NCBI GenBank assembly: GCA_902594865.1
Contig: CACJNV010000005.1
Location: 1 to 63,101, forward strand
Length of the DNA: 63,101 bases
Origin: an uncultured Pelagibacteraceae bacterium
Lineage (GTDB): Bacteria > Pseudomonadota > Alphaproteobacteria > Pelagibacterales > Pelagibacteraceae
Direction: 5' to 3'
The position numbers and the translations under genes are program-made. This document shows positions 1-9,573 of the stretch, piece after piece (the stretch's first letter is position 1; every line of letters begins with the position of its first letter). The notes beneath the pieces were generated by a model that did no database searches, had not been told where the DNA came from, and worked only from the letters and a program-made list of their open reading frames with translations.

Positions 1-422
1 TGCAAAAGGGAGTTGAATCTGTAAAAACTAAAAAACCTGGTTTTGCAGTTGTAGACTTAAGGCTTGCTGACGGTAATGGACTAGAAGTTGTAAAAGAAAT
101 TCAGTCTTCAAATAGTGATAGTAGGATTATCATGTTAACTGGTTATGGAAATATTCCAACGGCAGTAGCTGCAATCAAAGAAGGTGCTATAGATTATTTA
201 GCCAAACCTGCTGATGCAGAAGATGTAGAAAAAGCATTATTGGCAGATCCTTCAAAAAAAGCTGCCCCACCAGAAAACCCCATGTCGGCTGACAGAGTTA
301 AGTGGGAACATATACATAGAGTTTTCGAGTTATGTAATAGGAATGTTTCAGAAACAGCCAGAAGACTTAAAATGCACAGAAGAACTCTTCAAAGAATTCT
401 TTCTAAAAGATCACCTAGATAA
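1..422 (+). CDS. regA: RegA/ActR/PrrA-type response regulator, 5' end outside window
   Basis: The reading frame is open from base 3, so the gene enters from the left edge; 139 codons are present and roughly 45 N-terminal residues are missing compared with the usual ~180-residue family member. Visible are the phospho-acceptor Asp in VVDLRLADGNG (fragment residue 18), the switch Thr in MLTGYG (46) and the conserved Lys in LAKPAD (68), followed by a short linker and a Fis-type helix-turn-helix (NVSETARRLKMHRRTLQRIL). Family knowledge: RegA/ActR/PrrA works with the membrane redox kinase RegB/PrrB as a global regulator of energy and carbon metabolism; the kinase would be expected upstream but is not in view. 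The 3' end overlaps bioY by 8 bases tail to tail. Confidence 0.93.
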   Translation, partial: QKGVESVKTKKPGFAVVDLRLADGNGLEVVKEIQSSNSDSRIIMLTGYGNIPTAVAAIKEGAIDYLAKPADAEDVEKALLADPSKKAAPPENPMSADRVKWEHIHRVFELCNRNVSETARRLKMHRRTLQRILSKRSPR

Positions 423-966
423 ATTTTTTAATTTTAATTATTTGCTTAGTCAAAAGAGCTAAAAGCATAATTTTAAAAATCTCGGCTAATAGAAACGGTT
501 TTGCACCTAAAGCAAAAATTGGCTTATCCCATCCAATCAATGTCCCAAGCCAAATTAGACCCAAAATATAAATGGTTGAAGTTGCGATAATTAACTTAAA
601 TAAAACAACGAAAAAATTATCATCAATCTTAATTTTAGAAGCTAAGTAACCAGCTGTTAAAAAACCAATTAAGTAACCCATAGTTGGCCCTGTAAAGTAA
701 ACTAATCCAACACCTTTTTCAGGAGAATTTGAAAATACGGGAAGCCCTGCAATTCCTTCAATTAAATACAGACCAATTGTAGCTAGTGCAATTTTATGTC
801 CTAAACTTATTCCTAAAAATAATACAACAAATGTTTGCATAGTCATAGGAACCGGATAGAAAGGAATTTTGATCTTTGCAGATATAGTTAGTGCTATTGA
901 ACCAAGAACAATAACAACCAGAGATTTAAATAGTTTAGCTTGTGAGAGATTTTTTGTTAATTCCAT
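415..966 (-). CDS. bioY: BioY biotin transporter (ECF substrate-binding subunit)
   Basis: A 183-residue, almost wholly hydrophobic protein with about six membrane segments and the BioY signature near the N-terminus (KIPFYPVPMTMQTFVVL) followed by a glycine-rich helix (LFLGISLGHK). BioY binds biotin in the inner membrane and imports it, either alone or with the EcfT/EcfA module; no Ecf partner genes are in this window. It is transcribed away from polA through a 114-base AT-rich intergenic space and ends inside the last codons of the regA-type gene. I see no BirA operator upstream. Its presence suggests reliance on external biotin, which is inference. Confidence 0.93.
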   Translation of the reverse strand: MELTKNLSQAKLFKSLVVIVLGSIALTISAKIKIPFYPVPMTMQTFVVLFLGISLGHKIALATIGLYLIEGIAGLPVFSNSPEKGVGLVYFTGPTMGYLIGFLTAGYLASKIKIDDNFFVVLFKLIIATSTIYILGLIWLGTLIGWDKPIFALGAKPFLLAEIFKIMLLALLTKQIIKIKKFI

Positions 967-1080
967 TGTTAAATAATACTCAAAATATAAAAAATAATCT
1001 ACTTATAATTGTTATAATAATTGAAAGTAAATTTTTTTATATACAGATTATATTATCATTATAATATTTAATATTACTTC
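967..1080. promoter_or_regulatory. Divergent promoter region between bioY and polA
   Basis: This 114-base gap separates two divergent genes and must hold both promoters. It is almost entirely A and T. A TATAAT hexamer lies at 1060-1065, 15 bases before the polA start codon, but there is no convincing -35 box 17 bases upstream, and similar TATAAT-like words occur at several other points, so exact promoter positions cannot be fixed from sequence alone. No RNA structure or operator palindrome was recognised. Confidence 0.4.
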
Positions 1081-3855
1081 ATGAATAAAATTCAAAAAAC
1101 AGATCATTTTTATTTGATTGATGGCTCTGGTTATATTTTTAGAGCTTATTATGCTTTGCCTCCATTGAGTAGAAAAAGTGATGGCCTTCCAACAGGTGCT
1201 GTAAGTGGTTTTTGCAGTATGTTATTTAAATTATTAGAAGATTCAAAATCTAATCAAAACTTGCAAAAACCAACACATTTTGCAGTAATATTCGATTCAG
1301 CAAGAAAAACTTTCAGAAATGAAATTTATAGTGATTATAAAGCTAATAGATCTGAGGCGCCTGACGATTTAGCTCCACAATTTGAATATATAAGAAAATC
1401 AGTCCTGGCATTTAATTTGCCATCTGTGGATCTTCCTAATTACGAAGCAGATGATTTAATAGCTACATATGTTGATCAAATTCTTAAAAAGGGTGCAAAG
1501 GTTACAATTGTTTCATCAGATAAAGATTTAATGCAGCTTTACAAAAAAGGGGTTCGAATTTTTGACCCTATGAAAAATAAATTTATAACTGATGATGATG
1601 TTGTAAAAAAGTTTGGAGTAGATGCTTCAAAAGTTATTGATGTACAATCTTTAGCAGGAGATAGTAGTGATAATGTTCCTGGTGTTCCGGGGATAGGTGT
1701 TAAGACAGCCGCAGAGCTAATTAACAAATATGGCACTTTAGAAAACTTACTAAAATCTGCTCATGAGATTAAGCAAAATAAAAGAAGAGAAACATTAATT
1801 GAGAACAAGGATAAAGCATTAATAAGTAAAAAACTTGTAACACTAGATCACAACTCTCCTGTTGATAGGGAGTTAAGTGAATTTAAATTGCAAAATATAG
1901 ATAAAGATAAATTATATAAATTTTTAAGAGAAATGGAATTTAATAGGTTGTTAAGCTCTGCAATTTCTGCTTATGGAGAACCTGAACTAGAAAGTAATAA
2001 GATTGAAACTCAAAATCTAGAAAAACAACAAACGGTAAATAACAAAAATTATTATTTAATTAATAGCTTAGATGAAATTGATAAATGGATAGAGGAGGCA
2101 GAAGAAGTTGGTGAAGTCGCTGTAGATACGGAAACCACTTCATTAGATCCTCACCAAGCAGATTTAGTAGGTATTTCTCTTTGCTCTAAAATTGGAAAAG
2201 CATGTTACATACCAGTTGGTCATAAGTCACCCAAGTGTCTTAAAAAAGAAGCGGTAATTAAAAAATTAAAAAAAATATTAGAAGATCCTAGTATTAAAAA
2301 AATAGGTCAAAATATAAAATTTGATTTTATCGTATTTTATAAGTGTGGAATAACACTTTCATCAATGGAAGATACAATGCTGATGTCTTATGTCTTAGAT
2401 GCTGGAAAAAATAGACATAATATGGATACTTTATCAGAAATTCATTTGGGACATAAAACTATTTCTTTTAAAGAGATGGTAGGCACAGGTAAGAAAGAAA
2501 TTAATTTTAGTGAAGTAGAATTAGATAAAGCAAAAGATTACGCGGCTGAAGATGCTGATGTTACTTTTAGATTATACAAGAAATTTGTCAAAAATTTAAA
2601 ATCAGAGAAAATGATCAATATTTATGAAATTTTTGAAAAGCCATTAATTAAAATTCTTGCATTTATGGAAATAGAAGGAGTTGAAATTGACAGTAAGTTT
2701 TTAAAATCTCTTTCATCTAAATTTGAAAAAAAAATCCAAAAACTTGAAAAAGAAGTATTTAAAATTTCTAAAAAAGAGTTCAATATCGCATCTCCAAAGC
2801 AATTAGGTGAAATAATTTATAATGACTTGAAAATAGCTGGTTTAAAGAAAACTAAAAAAGGAAGTTTTGCAACAAGTGCAAGTGTTTTAGAGGATTTAGC
2901 TTTTAAAGGTCATGAATTTCCAAAATTAATTTTAGACTGGAGACAAGTTTCAAAATTAAAAAATACTTATTCAGATGCTTTACCTGAACATTTAAACCCA
3001 ATTACAAAAAGAGTTCACACTTCGTTTTTGCTGGCTGCTACAACGACTGGAAGACTAGCATCTAGTGATCCCAACTTACAAAACATACCAATTAAATCAG
3101 AAGACGGAAAAGATATAAGAAAAGCTTTCACTGCAAAAAAAGGGCACCTATTAATTTCTGCGGATTACAATCAAATTGAGATGAGAATTTTAGCAGACCT
3201 GGCAGATGTAAAAGAACTGAAAAAAGCTTTTAAAAATAAAGAAGATATTCACTCTTTAACAGCTAGCCAAATATTTAATATTGATATCAAAAAAGTTAAT
3301 CAAGATCACAGACGAAAGGCTAAGGCTATTAATTTTGGAATTATTTATGGAATTTCGCAATATGGATTAGCTAGGCAAATAAATGTTTCTAACTATGAAG
3401 CAGAGGAATTTTTGAATTCATATTTTGCTAAGTTTCCAGAAATTAAAGTTTACATGGATAATACAATTAAATTTTGTAGGAAAAGTGGATATGTTAACAA
3501 TATTTTTGGACGAAGATCTCACTTTAATGGAATAAATGACAAAAACTTTACTGTCAGAAATTTTCAGGAACGTGCTGCAATTAATGCTCCCATTCAAGGT
3601 TCTGCTTCTGAAGTAATGAGATTAGCTATGATAAGATTAGATAAGAAATTATCAGAGGAAAAAAATTCTAATTCAAAAATGCTCTTGCAAATTCATGATG
3701 AATTAATTTTTGAAATTCCAAAAAAAGATGAAAAAGTAATGATTAAATTAATTGAGAGAGAAATGACCAGTGTAGCTCAGAGTGATTATCATTCTTTTTC
3801 AACTCCTTTAACAGTTGATATTAATGTTGGAGATAATTGGGGCATGTTACATTAA
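1081..3855 (+). CDS. polA: DNA polymerase I
   Basis: 924 residues with the full three-domain arrangement. An N-terminal 5'-3' exonuclease/flap endonuclease (about 1-300) has the Asp-rich helix-3-turn region (SSDKDLMQLY, GDSSDNVPGVPGIG). A DEDD 3'-5' proofreading domain (about 330-515) has VDTET (D349, E351), GQNIKFD and YAAEDAD. The family-A polymerase carries motif A (DYNQIEMRIL, D695), O-helix RRKAKAINFGIIYG and motif C QIHDEL (D873). All catalytic residues are present, so both exonucleases should be active. It works in Okazaki fragment maturation and repair in the cytoplasm. The gene is intact despite many long A runs, which contrasts with the frameshifted genes a few kb downstream. ATG start, followed after 50 bases by chvI. 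Confidence 0.98.
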   Translation: MNKIQKTDHFYLIDGSGYIFRAYYALPPLSRKSDGLPTGAVSGFCSMLFKLLEDSKSNQNLQKPTHFAVIFDSARKTFRNEIYSDYKANRSEAPDDLAPQFEYIRKSVLAFNLPSVDLPNYEADDLIATYVDQILKKGAKVTIVSSDKDLMQLYKKGVRIFDPMKNKFITDDDVVKKFGVDASKVIDVQSLAGDSSDNVPGVPGIGVKTAAELINKYGTLENLLKSAHEIKQNKRRETLIENKDKALISKKLVTLDHNSPVDRELSEFKLQNIDKDKLYKFLREMEFNRLLSSAISAYGEPELESNKIETQNLEKQQTVNNKNYYLINSLDEIDKWIEEAEEVGEVAVDTETTSLDPHQADLVGISLCSKIGKACYIPVGHKSPKCLKKEAVIKKLKKILEDPSIKKIGQNIKFDFIVFYKCGITLSSMEDTMLMSYVLDAGKNRHNMDTLSEIHLGHKTISFKEMVGTGKKEINFSEVELDKAKDYAAEDADVTFRLYKKFVKNLKSEKMINIYEIFEKPLIKILAFMEIEGVEIDSKFLKSLSSKFEKKIQKLEKEVFKISKKEFNIASPKQLGEIIYNDLKIAGLKKTKKGSFATSASVLEDLAFKGHEFPKLILDWRQVSKLKNTYSDALPEHLNPITKRVHTSFLLAATTTGRLASSDPNLQNIPIKSEDGKDIRKAFTAKKGHLLISADYNQIEMRILADLADVKELKKAFKNKEDIHSLTASQIFNIDIKKVNQDHRRKAKAINFGIIYGISQYGLARQINVSNYEAEEFLNSYFAKFPEIKVYMDNTIKFCRKSGYVNNIFGRRSHFNGINDKNFTVRNFQERAAINAPIQGSASEVMRLAMIRLDKKLSEEKNSNSKMLLQIHDELIFEIPKKDEKVMIKLIEREMTSVAQSDYHSFSTPLTVDINVGDNWGMLH

Positions 3856-3905
3856 ATTTATAACATTGCCCAAATTAGGACAATTTAGTATTTTTAAACT
3901 ACTTT

Positions 3906-4613
3906 ATGCAAAAACAAACAATAGCTCTAATTGATGACGATAGAAATATTTTAACAAGTTTGAGTATCGCATTGGAAAAAGAGGGTTTTAAAGTTCAAAC
4001 ATATATTGATGGTGAAAGTGCATTAATCGGTTTAACCAGAATGCCACCTGATTTAGCAGTCATAGATATAAAGATGCCTAAGATGGATGGAGAAGAATTA
4101 CTAAAAAAACTTCGAAAAAAAACTTCCTTACCAGTAATTTTTTTAACATCTAAAGATGATGAAATTGATGAGTTGTTAGGTCTAAAGCTGGGCGCAGATG
4201 ATTTTGTAAAAAAATCAGGAGGTTTTTCCATAAAAGTCTTGATTGAAAGAATTAGAGTGCAGTTAAGAAAAAAAGATTCAAATAATATTCTAGAGGAAAA
4301 TAAAAGCCTGATATCTCATGGAAGATTAAAATTAGATCCATCACAACTCGAGTGTGAATGGAATGGAAAACAGTTGCCTGATAAATTGACGACAACTGAG
4401 TTTTTAATTGTTAAAGAATTAGCAAAGAGGCCCGGTATAATTAAAGAAAGAGCTCAGCTTATGGATATAGCTTATCGAGAGGATACAGATATTGAGGATA
4501 GAACTATTGATAGTCACGTAAAACGAATTAGAAAAAAATTTAAAAAAGTAGATCCTGATTTTTCAGCTATTGAAACTAGGTATGGTAGTGGATATAGATG
4601 GAATGTTAGCTAA
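3906..4613 (+). CDS. chvI: ChvI-family response regulator (OmpR/PhoB type)
   Basis: 235 residues: receiver domain (1-120) with acidic pocket D10-D12, phospho-acceptor D54 in VIDIKMPKMDG and T81 in FLTSKDDE, then a winged-helix DNA-binding domain (about 135-232) with DRTIDSHVKRIRKK and the wing YGSGYRW. Where most OmpR regulators have Lys-Pro-Phe after the receiver, this protein reads DDFVKKSGGFS, so the usual KP(F) cis-proline element is absent. In alphaproteobacteria ChvI with ChvG controls envelope, acid-stress and central metabolic genes. The stop codon overlaps the ATG of the kinase gene by one base, so the two are translationally coupled. Confidence 0.92.
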   Translation: MQKQTIALIDDDRNILTSLSIALEKEGFKVQTYIDGESALIGLTRMPPDLAVIDIKMPKMDGEELLKKLRKKTSLPVIFLTSKDDEIDELLGLKLGADDFVKKSGGFSIKVLIERIRVQLRKKDSNNILEENKSLISHGRLKLDPSQLECEWNGKQLPDKLTTTEFLIVKELAKRPGIIKERAQLMDIAYREDTDIEDRTIDSHVKRIRKKFKKVDPDFSAIETRYGSGYRWNVS

Positions 4614-6155
4614 TGTTTAGTAAATACTTAAAAACTCTCTCTATATTAAAAAAATTTTTATTTATAAATTTTGTAATTTTTACAATTATTGGACTATTTA
4701 CATTCATATATCTAAATAATATTCAGCCAAGTTTAATAAAAAAAAAATCTCAAAATCACACAAACATTATTAATAACACTATTGATAATATTTTAAGGCT
4801 AGATGTAAAATTCCAATCTGACGATATTAGAAGATTTTTATTTTCTACGAGGTTTATTTTTCAAAATTTAGATAGAGTAATATTTTTTGATGATCAACTT
4901 AACCTTATTGGAGACACTGATACTTTAGATCTTGATCCAAGGTCTTTCTCTACAAGACTTGATAAAATTGAATTTGAAAGTTTAGATAATGAGGAAATAG
5001 AAAAAACTATTGAGGAAAAAAATATAAAAATTGATGAAAAAAAACCTCTTTCATTCAAAGATATATTAAAAAATTATTCTAGTTCTGAAAATTTAGGAGC
5101 TCCTTACACATTTACTCAAGAAGATTTTAATCAATTTAATGTAACAACAATTAAGAATGTTACAAAGAATGAAATTAATCTTGGTTATGTAGCTATTACA
5201 GAAAATGCTAATGAAATAAAGACTGCGATAGATGAGAGAAAAGCATTTGTAATAAGAACAGCTATATCTGTAGGATTTGTAATATTAATTTTTTCTTTTG
5301 TTTTAAGCAGATATTTTATTAAACCTATACAAAATCTCGTTGGATATACAATTCGTGTCAAAGAAAAAAGTCAAGTTAAACCAGGTATTGAAAATTTAAA
5401 AAAAAGAAATGACGAATTAGGACTTTTATCTAATTCTTTAGAGGATATGACAAATGAGCTTCAAAATAGAGTTGCACATGCTGAAAATTTTTCGACAGAT
5501 TTAGTTCATGAAATTAGAAATCCATTAGCATCTTTAAAAAGTGCATCAGAAATTTTACAAGACACAAATGATAGCGAACAAAGAAATAGATTATTGAATA
5601 TACTTAGTCATGACGTTCAAAGAATAGAAAGATTAATTACTGATTATTCGCAAATGTTAAAGGATGAAGTTGCTTTAAGTAAAGAAAAAATGAAAAAAAT
5701 TAATATTGAACCTATCATTCAATCTGTTGTTGATGATTACAATAATATTCATCAAGTGAAAAAAGGAATTAAAATTGAATATAAAAATGACGGAAAAGAT
5801 AAATATTTAATAAATGGTATAGAAAACAGAATTGAACAAATCATTGCAAATTTATTAGATAATTCAATATCATTTAGTAAAGACGGTACTAATGTTTTTG
5901 TTGATGTTTCTGTTAATGGGAAAAAATCAAATATCAATCAAAATTATTGATGAAGGACAAGGATTTAAAGAAAAAGACACGTCAAGAATATTTAAAAGAT
6001 TTTATAGTAATAGACCTGAAAAATTTGGAGAACATTCAGGCTTAGGTTTAAATATTGTAAAAAACTTGGTTGAACTCCACGATGGTGAAATTGTAGCATC
6101 TAATCGTATTGATAAAGAAGGAGCAATGATAGAGATAAGATTTCCCAATGTTTAA
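4613..6155 (+). pseudogene. chvG: ChvG-family sensor histidine kinase, interrupted by one frameshift
   Basis: The first 445 codons (4613-5950) give an N-terminal membrane helix (about 13-35), a periplasmic domain of about 175 residues, a second helix (about 212-232), HAMP, the HisKA phospho-acceptor H299 in LVHEIRNPLASL, and the N box (NLLDNSISF). The frame then runs out, while the remaining ATPase motifs (IDEGQGF, SGLGLNIVKNL) continue in the next frame to 6155. Removing one A from the A6 run at 5921-5926 restores a continuous protein. This may be a sequence error, a recent natural mutation or, less likely, slippage during expression. If real, the kinase would lack its ATP lid and G boxes. 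Placed directly after chvI; ahcY follows 42 bases later. Confidence 0.85.
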
Positions 6156-6197
6156 TCATGTCTTGATAAATAAATACTTAGCTGTATAAAGCTTGCC

Positions 6198-7484
6198 ATG
6201 GAAGATTATAAAGTAAAAGACATTGCCCAAGCTGAATTTGGTAGAAAAGAAATATCAATAGCTGAAAGTGAAATGCCTGGTTTAATGGCATTAAGAGAAG
6301 AGTATTCTAAAGAAAAACCATTAAAAGGTGCAAGAATAATTGGATGTTTACATATGACAATTCAAACAGCTGTATTAATTGAAACTTTAGTTGCATTGGG
6401 CGCTGAAGTGAGATGGTCTTCTTGTAATATTTTTTCAACTCAAGATCATGCGGCTGCGGCCATTGCTAAAGCTGGGATTCCTGTTTACGCTTGGAAAGGT
6501 GAAACAGAAGAGGAATATTTATGGTGTATTAAACAAACTATAATTGGAAAACCTGACTGGAAGCCTAACATGTTATTAGATGATGGTGGAGATTTAACAG
6601 CTATCATGCATAACGAGTATCAGGATTTAATGAAAGATATAAAGGGTGTTTCAGAAGAGACTACCACTGGAATTAAAGCACTAAATAAAATGGAAAAAGA
6701 TAAATCCCTTTTAGTTCCAGCAATAAACGTGAATGATTCTGTTACAAAATCAAAATTTGATAATTTATATGGATGCAGAGAAAGCTTAGTTGACGGAATA
6801 AGAAGAGCTACTGATGTAATGATGTCTGGAAAAATTGCAATTGTTGCTGGTTTTGGAGACGTTGGAAAAGGAAGTGCTGCATCTTTAAGACAAAGTGGTG
6901 CTAGAGTTTTAGTTACTGAGGCGGATCCAATTTGTGCTCTCCAAGCTGCAATGGAAGGTTATGAAGTGGTATTAATGGAGGAGGCTATAAGTAGAGCGGA
7001 TATAGTTGTAACAGCCACAGGTAACAAAGATATTGTTACCGCAGACCATATGAGAGATATGAAGGATAGAGCCATCTTATGTAATATTGGTCACTTTGAT
7101 AATGAAATACAAGTTGAGGCTCTTAAGAATTATAAATGGACTGAAGTAAAACCTCAAGTGCATGAAATAGAGTTACCTAGTGGTAAAAGAATTATTCTTT
7201 TAGCTGAAGGAAGATTAGTTAATCTTGGTTGTGCAACTGGACATCCAAGTTTTGTAATGAGTGCATCATTTACTAATCAAGTTATTGCTCAAATAGAACT
7301 TTGGCATAATCATAAAAATTATGAAAATAAAGTTTATGTACTTCCAAAACATTTAGATGAAAAAGTAGCAACTTTGCATTTAAAAAAAGTTGGAGCAAAA
7401 CTAACAAAATTATCAAAAGAGCAAGCAGATTATATAAGCGTTGGAACAGAAGGTCCTTTCAAACCAGATGCCTATCGCTATTAA
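6198..7484 (+). CDS. ahcY: Adenosylhomocysteinase (S-adenosylhomocysteine hydrolase)
   Basis: 428 residues, the normal bacterial length, with conserved blocks for substrate binding ([11 protein letters not shown] near the N-terminus; [16 protein letters not shown]), the DDGGD segment, NAD-binding Rossmann loop [12 protein letters not shown] (about 215-226) and C-terminal [11 protein letters not shown], whose Lys and Tyr reach the NAD of the partner subunit. It splits S-adenosylhomocysteine into adenosine and homocysteine, removing product inhibition of methyltransferases in the cytoplasm. Only 42 bases separate it from chvG, too short for the SAH riboswitch seen in some proteobacteria. The tail overlaps the tsaE start. 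Confidence 0.98.
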   Translation: MEDYKVKDIAQAEFGRKEISIAESEMPGLMALREEYSKEKPLKGARIIGCLHMTIQTAVLIETLVALGAEVRWSSCNIFSTQDHAAAAIAKAGIPVYAWKGETEEEYLWCIKQTIIGKPDWKPNMLLDDGGDLTAIMHNEYQDLMKDIKGVSEETTTGIKALNKMEKDKSLLVPAINVNDSVTKSKFDNLYGCRESLVDGIRRATDVMMSGKIAIVAGFGDVGKGSAASLRQSGARVLVTEADPICALQAAMEGYEVVLMEEAISRADIVVTATGNKDIVTADHMRDMKDRAILCNIGHFDNEIQVEALKNYKWTEVKPQVHEIELPSGKRIILLAEGRLVNLGCATGHPSFVMSASFTNQVIAQIELWHNHKNYENKVYVLPKHLDEKVATLHLKKVGAKLTKLSKEQADYISVGTEGPFKPDAYRY

Positions 7485-7917
7485 AGATAGCACAATCTAT
7501 ATCACTTCAGAGAAGTTAACTAAAGAATTAGCTAAAGAATTTACAAAATATCTTAAAGGCGGCGAGTTTGTTTTTTTATATGGAGAGATGGGCGTTGGTA
7601 AAACAACCTTTGTTAAATATTTTATAAATGAGTATCAAAAAATAAATAATTTAACACAATCAGAAATTACAAGCCCTACTTTTAGTTTATTAAATGAGTA
7701 TCAGGTTAAAGATATAAGAATAAAACATTATGATTTATTTAGAATTAATAGGAAAGAAGATATTAATAATTTAGATATTTTTGAAAAAGATAATAAATTA
7801 ATAACACTTATAGAATGGCCACAATTGATTGCTGACAAACAAGATATAAAATTTATAACTTTAACATTTAATTATTTAAATCAATTAAATGATAGAACTG
7901 TAGATATAAAAGTTTAA
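7468..7917 (+). CDS. tsaE: TsaE, tRNA threonylcarbamoyladenosine biosynthesis ATPase
   Basis: 149 residues from the ATG at 7468; a TTG at 7441 in the same frame is possible but would lengthen the overlap with ahcY from 17 to 44 bases, so ATG is preferred. The P-loop GEMGVGKTT (about 39-47) lies at the usual place, followed by [10 protein letters not shown] and the KHYDLFR / LIEWPQ blocks typical of TsaE. With TsaB, TsaC and TsaD it makes the t6A modification at position 37 of ANN-decoding tRNAs. In many alphaproteobacteria tsaE is followed by a phosphotransferase and a nucleotidyltransferase gene, exactly as here. Confidence 0.95.
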   Translation: MPIAIKDSTIYITSEKLTKELAKEFTKYLKGGEFVFLYGEMGVGKTTFVKYFINEYQKINNLTQSEITSPTFSLLNEYQVKDIRIKHYDLFRINRKEDINNLDIFEKDNKLITLIEWPQLIADKQDIKFITLTFNYLNQLNDRTVDIKV

Positions 7918-7933
7918 ATTAAAACCTATTTTG

Positions 7934-8881
7934 ATGAAAAGCTTAGCAAAATTGAAAAAAAATAAAAGGTGACGCATCTTTCAGAGAATTTTACAGAAAT
8001 AGAGAAAATAAATCTATTATTGTAATATCCAAGAAAGAAAAATTAAAAAATCTTTTAATTTACGATGCTATAAATAAAATTTTAATTAAAAATAAAATTT
8101 TAGCACCAAATCTAATAAGTGAAAATTACATTAATAATTTTATAGAAATAAATGACTTTGGAGATCAAACTTTGTTTCAAATTTTAAAAAATAAAAAGAA
8201 TAATAAATATGTCATTTTTAAAAAGATAATAAAAATTTTAAACAAAATACAATTAATTAAAGATAAAAAAGTAAAAAATTTTAAAAACAAATTATATAAA
8301 GTTCAAGAATATAAAAAAAAAAATTTTGTTTGATGAAATTCAACTTTTTTGTGACTGGTATGCACCAAAAAAATTGTCTAAATCCAAAAGTGTTCAATTT
8401 AAAAAAAAATTTAGATTAGAGATAAAAAAATTATTATCAAAATTAAATTATAAAAATGTTACATTTGTTCATAGAGATTTTCATGTTTCAAATTTGATGT
8501 ATTACAATAAAAAAAATTGCAGTAATAGATAGTCAAGATGCATTAATTGGCAATAGAGCTTACGATTTAGCATCTTTAATTGATGACGTAAGATTAAAAA
8601 CATCTAATGAATTAAAAGACAAAGTATTCAAGTTTTACATTAAAACAAATAAAAAAATTGATTTGAAAAAATTTAAAAAGGATTTTGAAATATTATCTGT
8701 TTTAAGGAATTTAAAAATAATTGGTATATTTATGCGTTTAGCTGTTAGAGATAATAAAAAAAAATATCTTAAATTAATTCCCTACGCTTGGGAAATGATT
8801 AATTACAGATTTAAAGAGCAAAATGAATTCAATAATTTGATGTTGCTATTAAAAAATAATTTTCCAAAACTTATAAGGTAG
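7934..8881 (+). pseudogene. amgK: AmgK-like aminoglycoside-phosphotransferase-fold sugar kinase, broken by three +1 frameshifts
   Basis: No single frame covers this gene, but four consecutive pieces join into one kinase of about 315 residues. The N-terminus starts at ATG 7934. The nucleotide-loop segment KGDASFREFYR lies after an A8 run (7955-7962). The middle (IEINDFGDQTLF) ends at an A11 run (8313-8323). The catalytic loop VHRDFHVSNLMYY lies before an A8 run (8509-8516), after which IDSQDA and the C-terminus continue to 8881. Each join needs removal of exactly one A. The Asp of HRDFH, the Asn of HVSN and the metal-binding Asp are intact, so any loss is recent or an artefact. AmgK phosphorylates N-acetylmuramate at the anomeric position in cell-wall recycling; family assignment rests on motifs and the MurU-like neighbour. 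Confidence 0.82.
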
Positions 8882-8885
8882 AGTT

Positions 8886-9573
8886 GTGAGAATAAATACA
8901 GCCTTAATTTTATGTGCAGGTTTTGGTAAGAGATTAAATCCAATTACTTTAAATACTCCTAAGCCCTTATTAGAGATTAATGATGTAAGTATGCTGGAAA
9001 GATGTATTAATTTAATCGAAAAAACTAGGTATTCAAAAAATCTTAATAAATACTTTTTATTTAAAGGATCAATTTTCCGTATTTTTAAAAAGTAAAAATT
9101 TCAATATCGATATCAAAATAATTGAGGATGGTGAGGATATTTTAGATACAGGGGGGAGGTATTCAAAATATGATTAAAGATTCTCATGAAAAGGATTTTA
9201 TAATTTTTAATCCAGATACAATTTGGAGTAATGACTATAAAGATGAGATATTAAAAATGGAAAAAATGTATTTTTCTGAAAAATTAGAAAACATTCTTCT
9301 TTTAGTAAATAAAAAATTTAGTTTTGATAAAAAGTTAAAAGGTGATTTTAATTTAAAAAATAATTTAACAAAGAGGTTGAAAAAGAATTTATTTACATTG
9401 GGTGTCAAATAATTAATAAAAAATTATTTATTAAAGAGAAAATAGAAAATTACTCAATTTTGGAAATTTGGAATAGTTTATTGAGTCAAAAAAAATTATT
9501 TGGTTATGAGAGTCAAAAAGACTTTTATCATTTAACTGATCTGGATATTTTTAAAAAACTAAAAGATCTTTAG
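8886..9573 (+). pseudogene. murU: MurU-like sugar-1-phosphate nucleotidyltransferase, broken by three frameshifts
   Basis: GTG start at 8886 gives the NTP-binding signature of nucleotidyltransferases ([16 protein letters not shown], then TPKPLLEI). After an A6 run (9019-9024) the frame moves by one and continues as [10 protein letters not shown] and IIEDGEDILDTGG. After a G6 run (9151-9156) it moves again to GGGIQNMIKDSHEKDFIIFNPDT, with the metal-binding NPDT. Near 9361-9384 one base appears to be missing, after which FIYIGCQIINKKLF runs to the stop at 9571-9573. Reassembled length is about 229 residues, normal for MurU, which makes UDP-MurNAc from MurNAc-1-phosphate in peptidoglycan recycling. 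Two joins need one base removed, one needs one base added. The tail overlaps gpmA by 23 bases, convergent. Confidence 0.82.

Noticed and set aside
5921..5926. Programmed ribosomal frameshift in chvG
   Set aside because: The site is a plain A6 run without a classical slippery heptamer context or a clear downstream structure, and similar simple indels occur nearby, so mutation or sequence error is more likely.
6156..6197. SAH or SAM riboswitch before ahcY
   Set aside because: Only 42 bases lie between chvG and ahcY and no pseudoknot-like pairing is seen.
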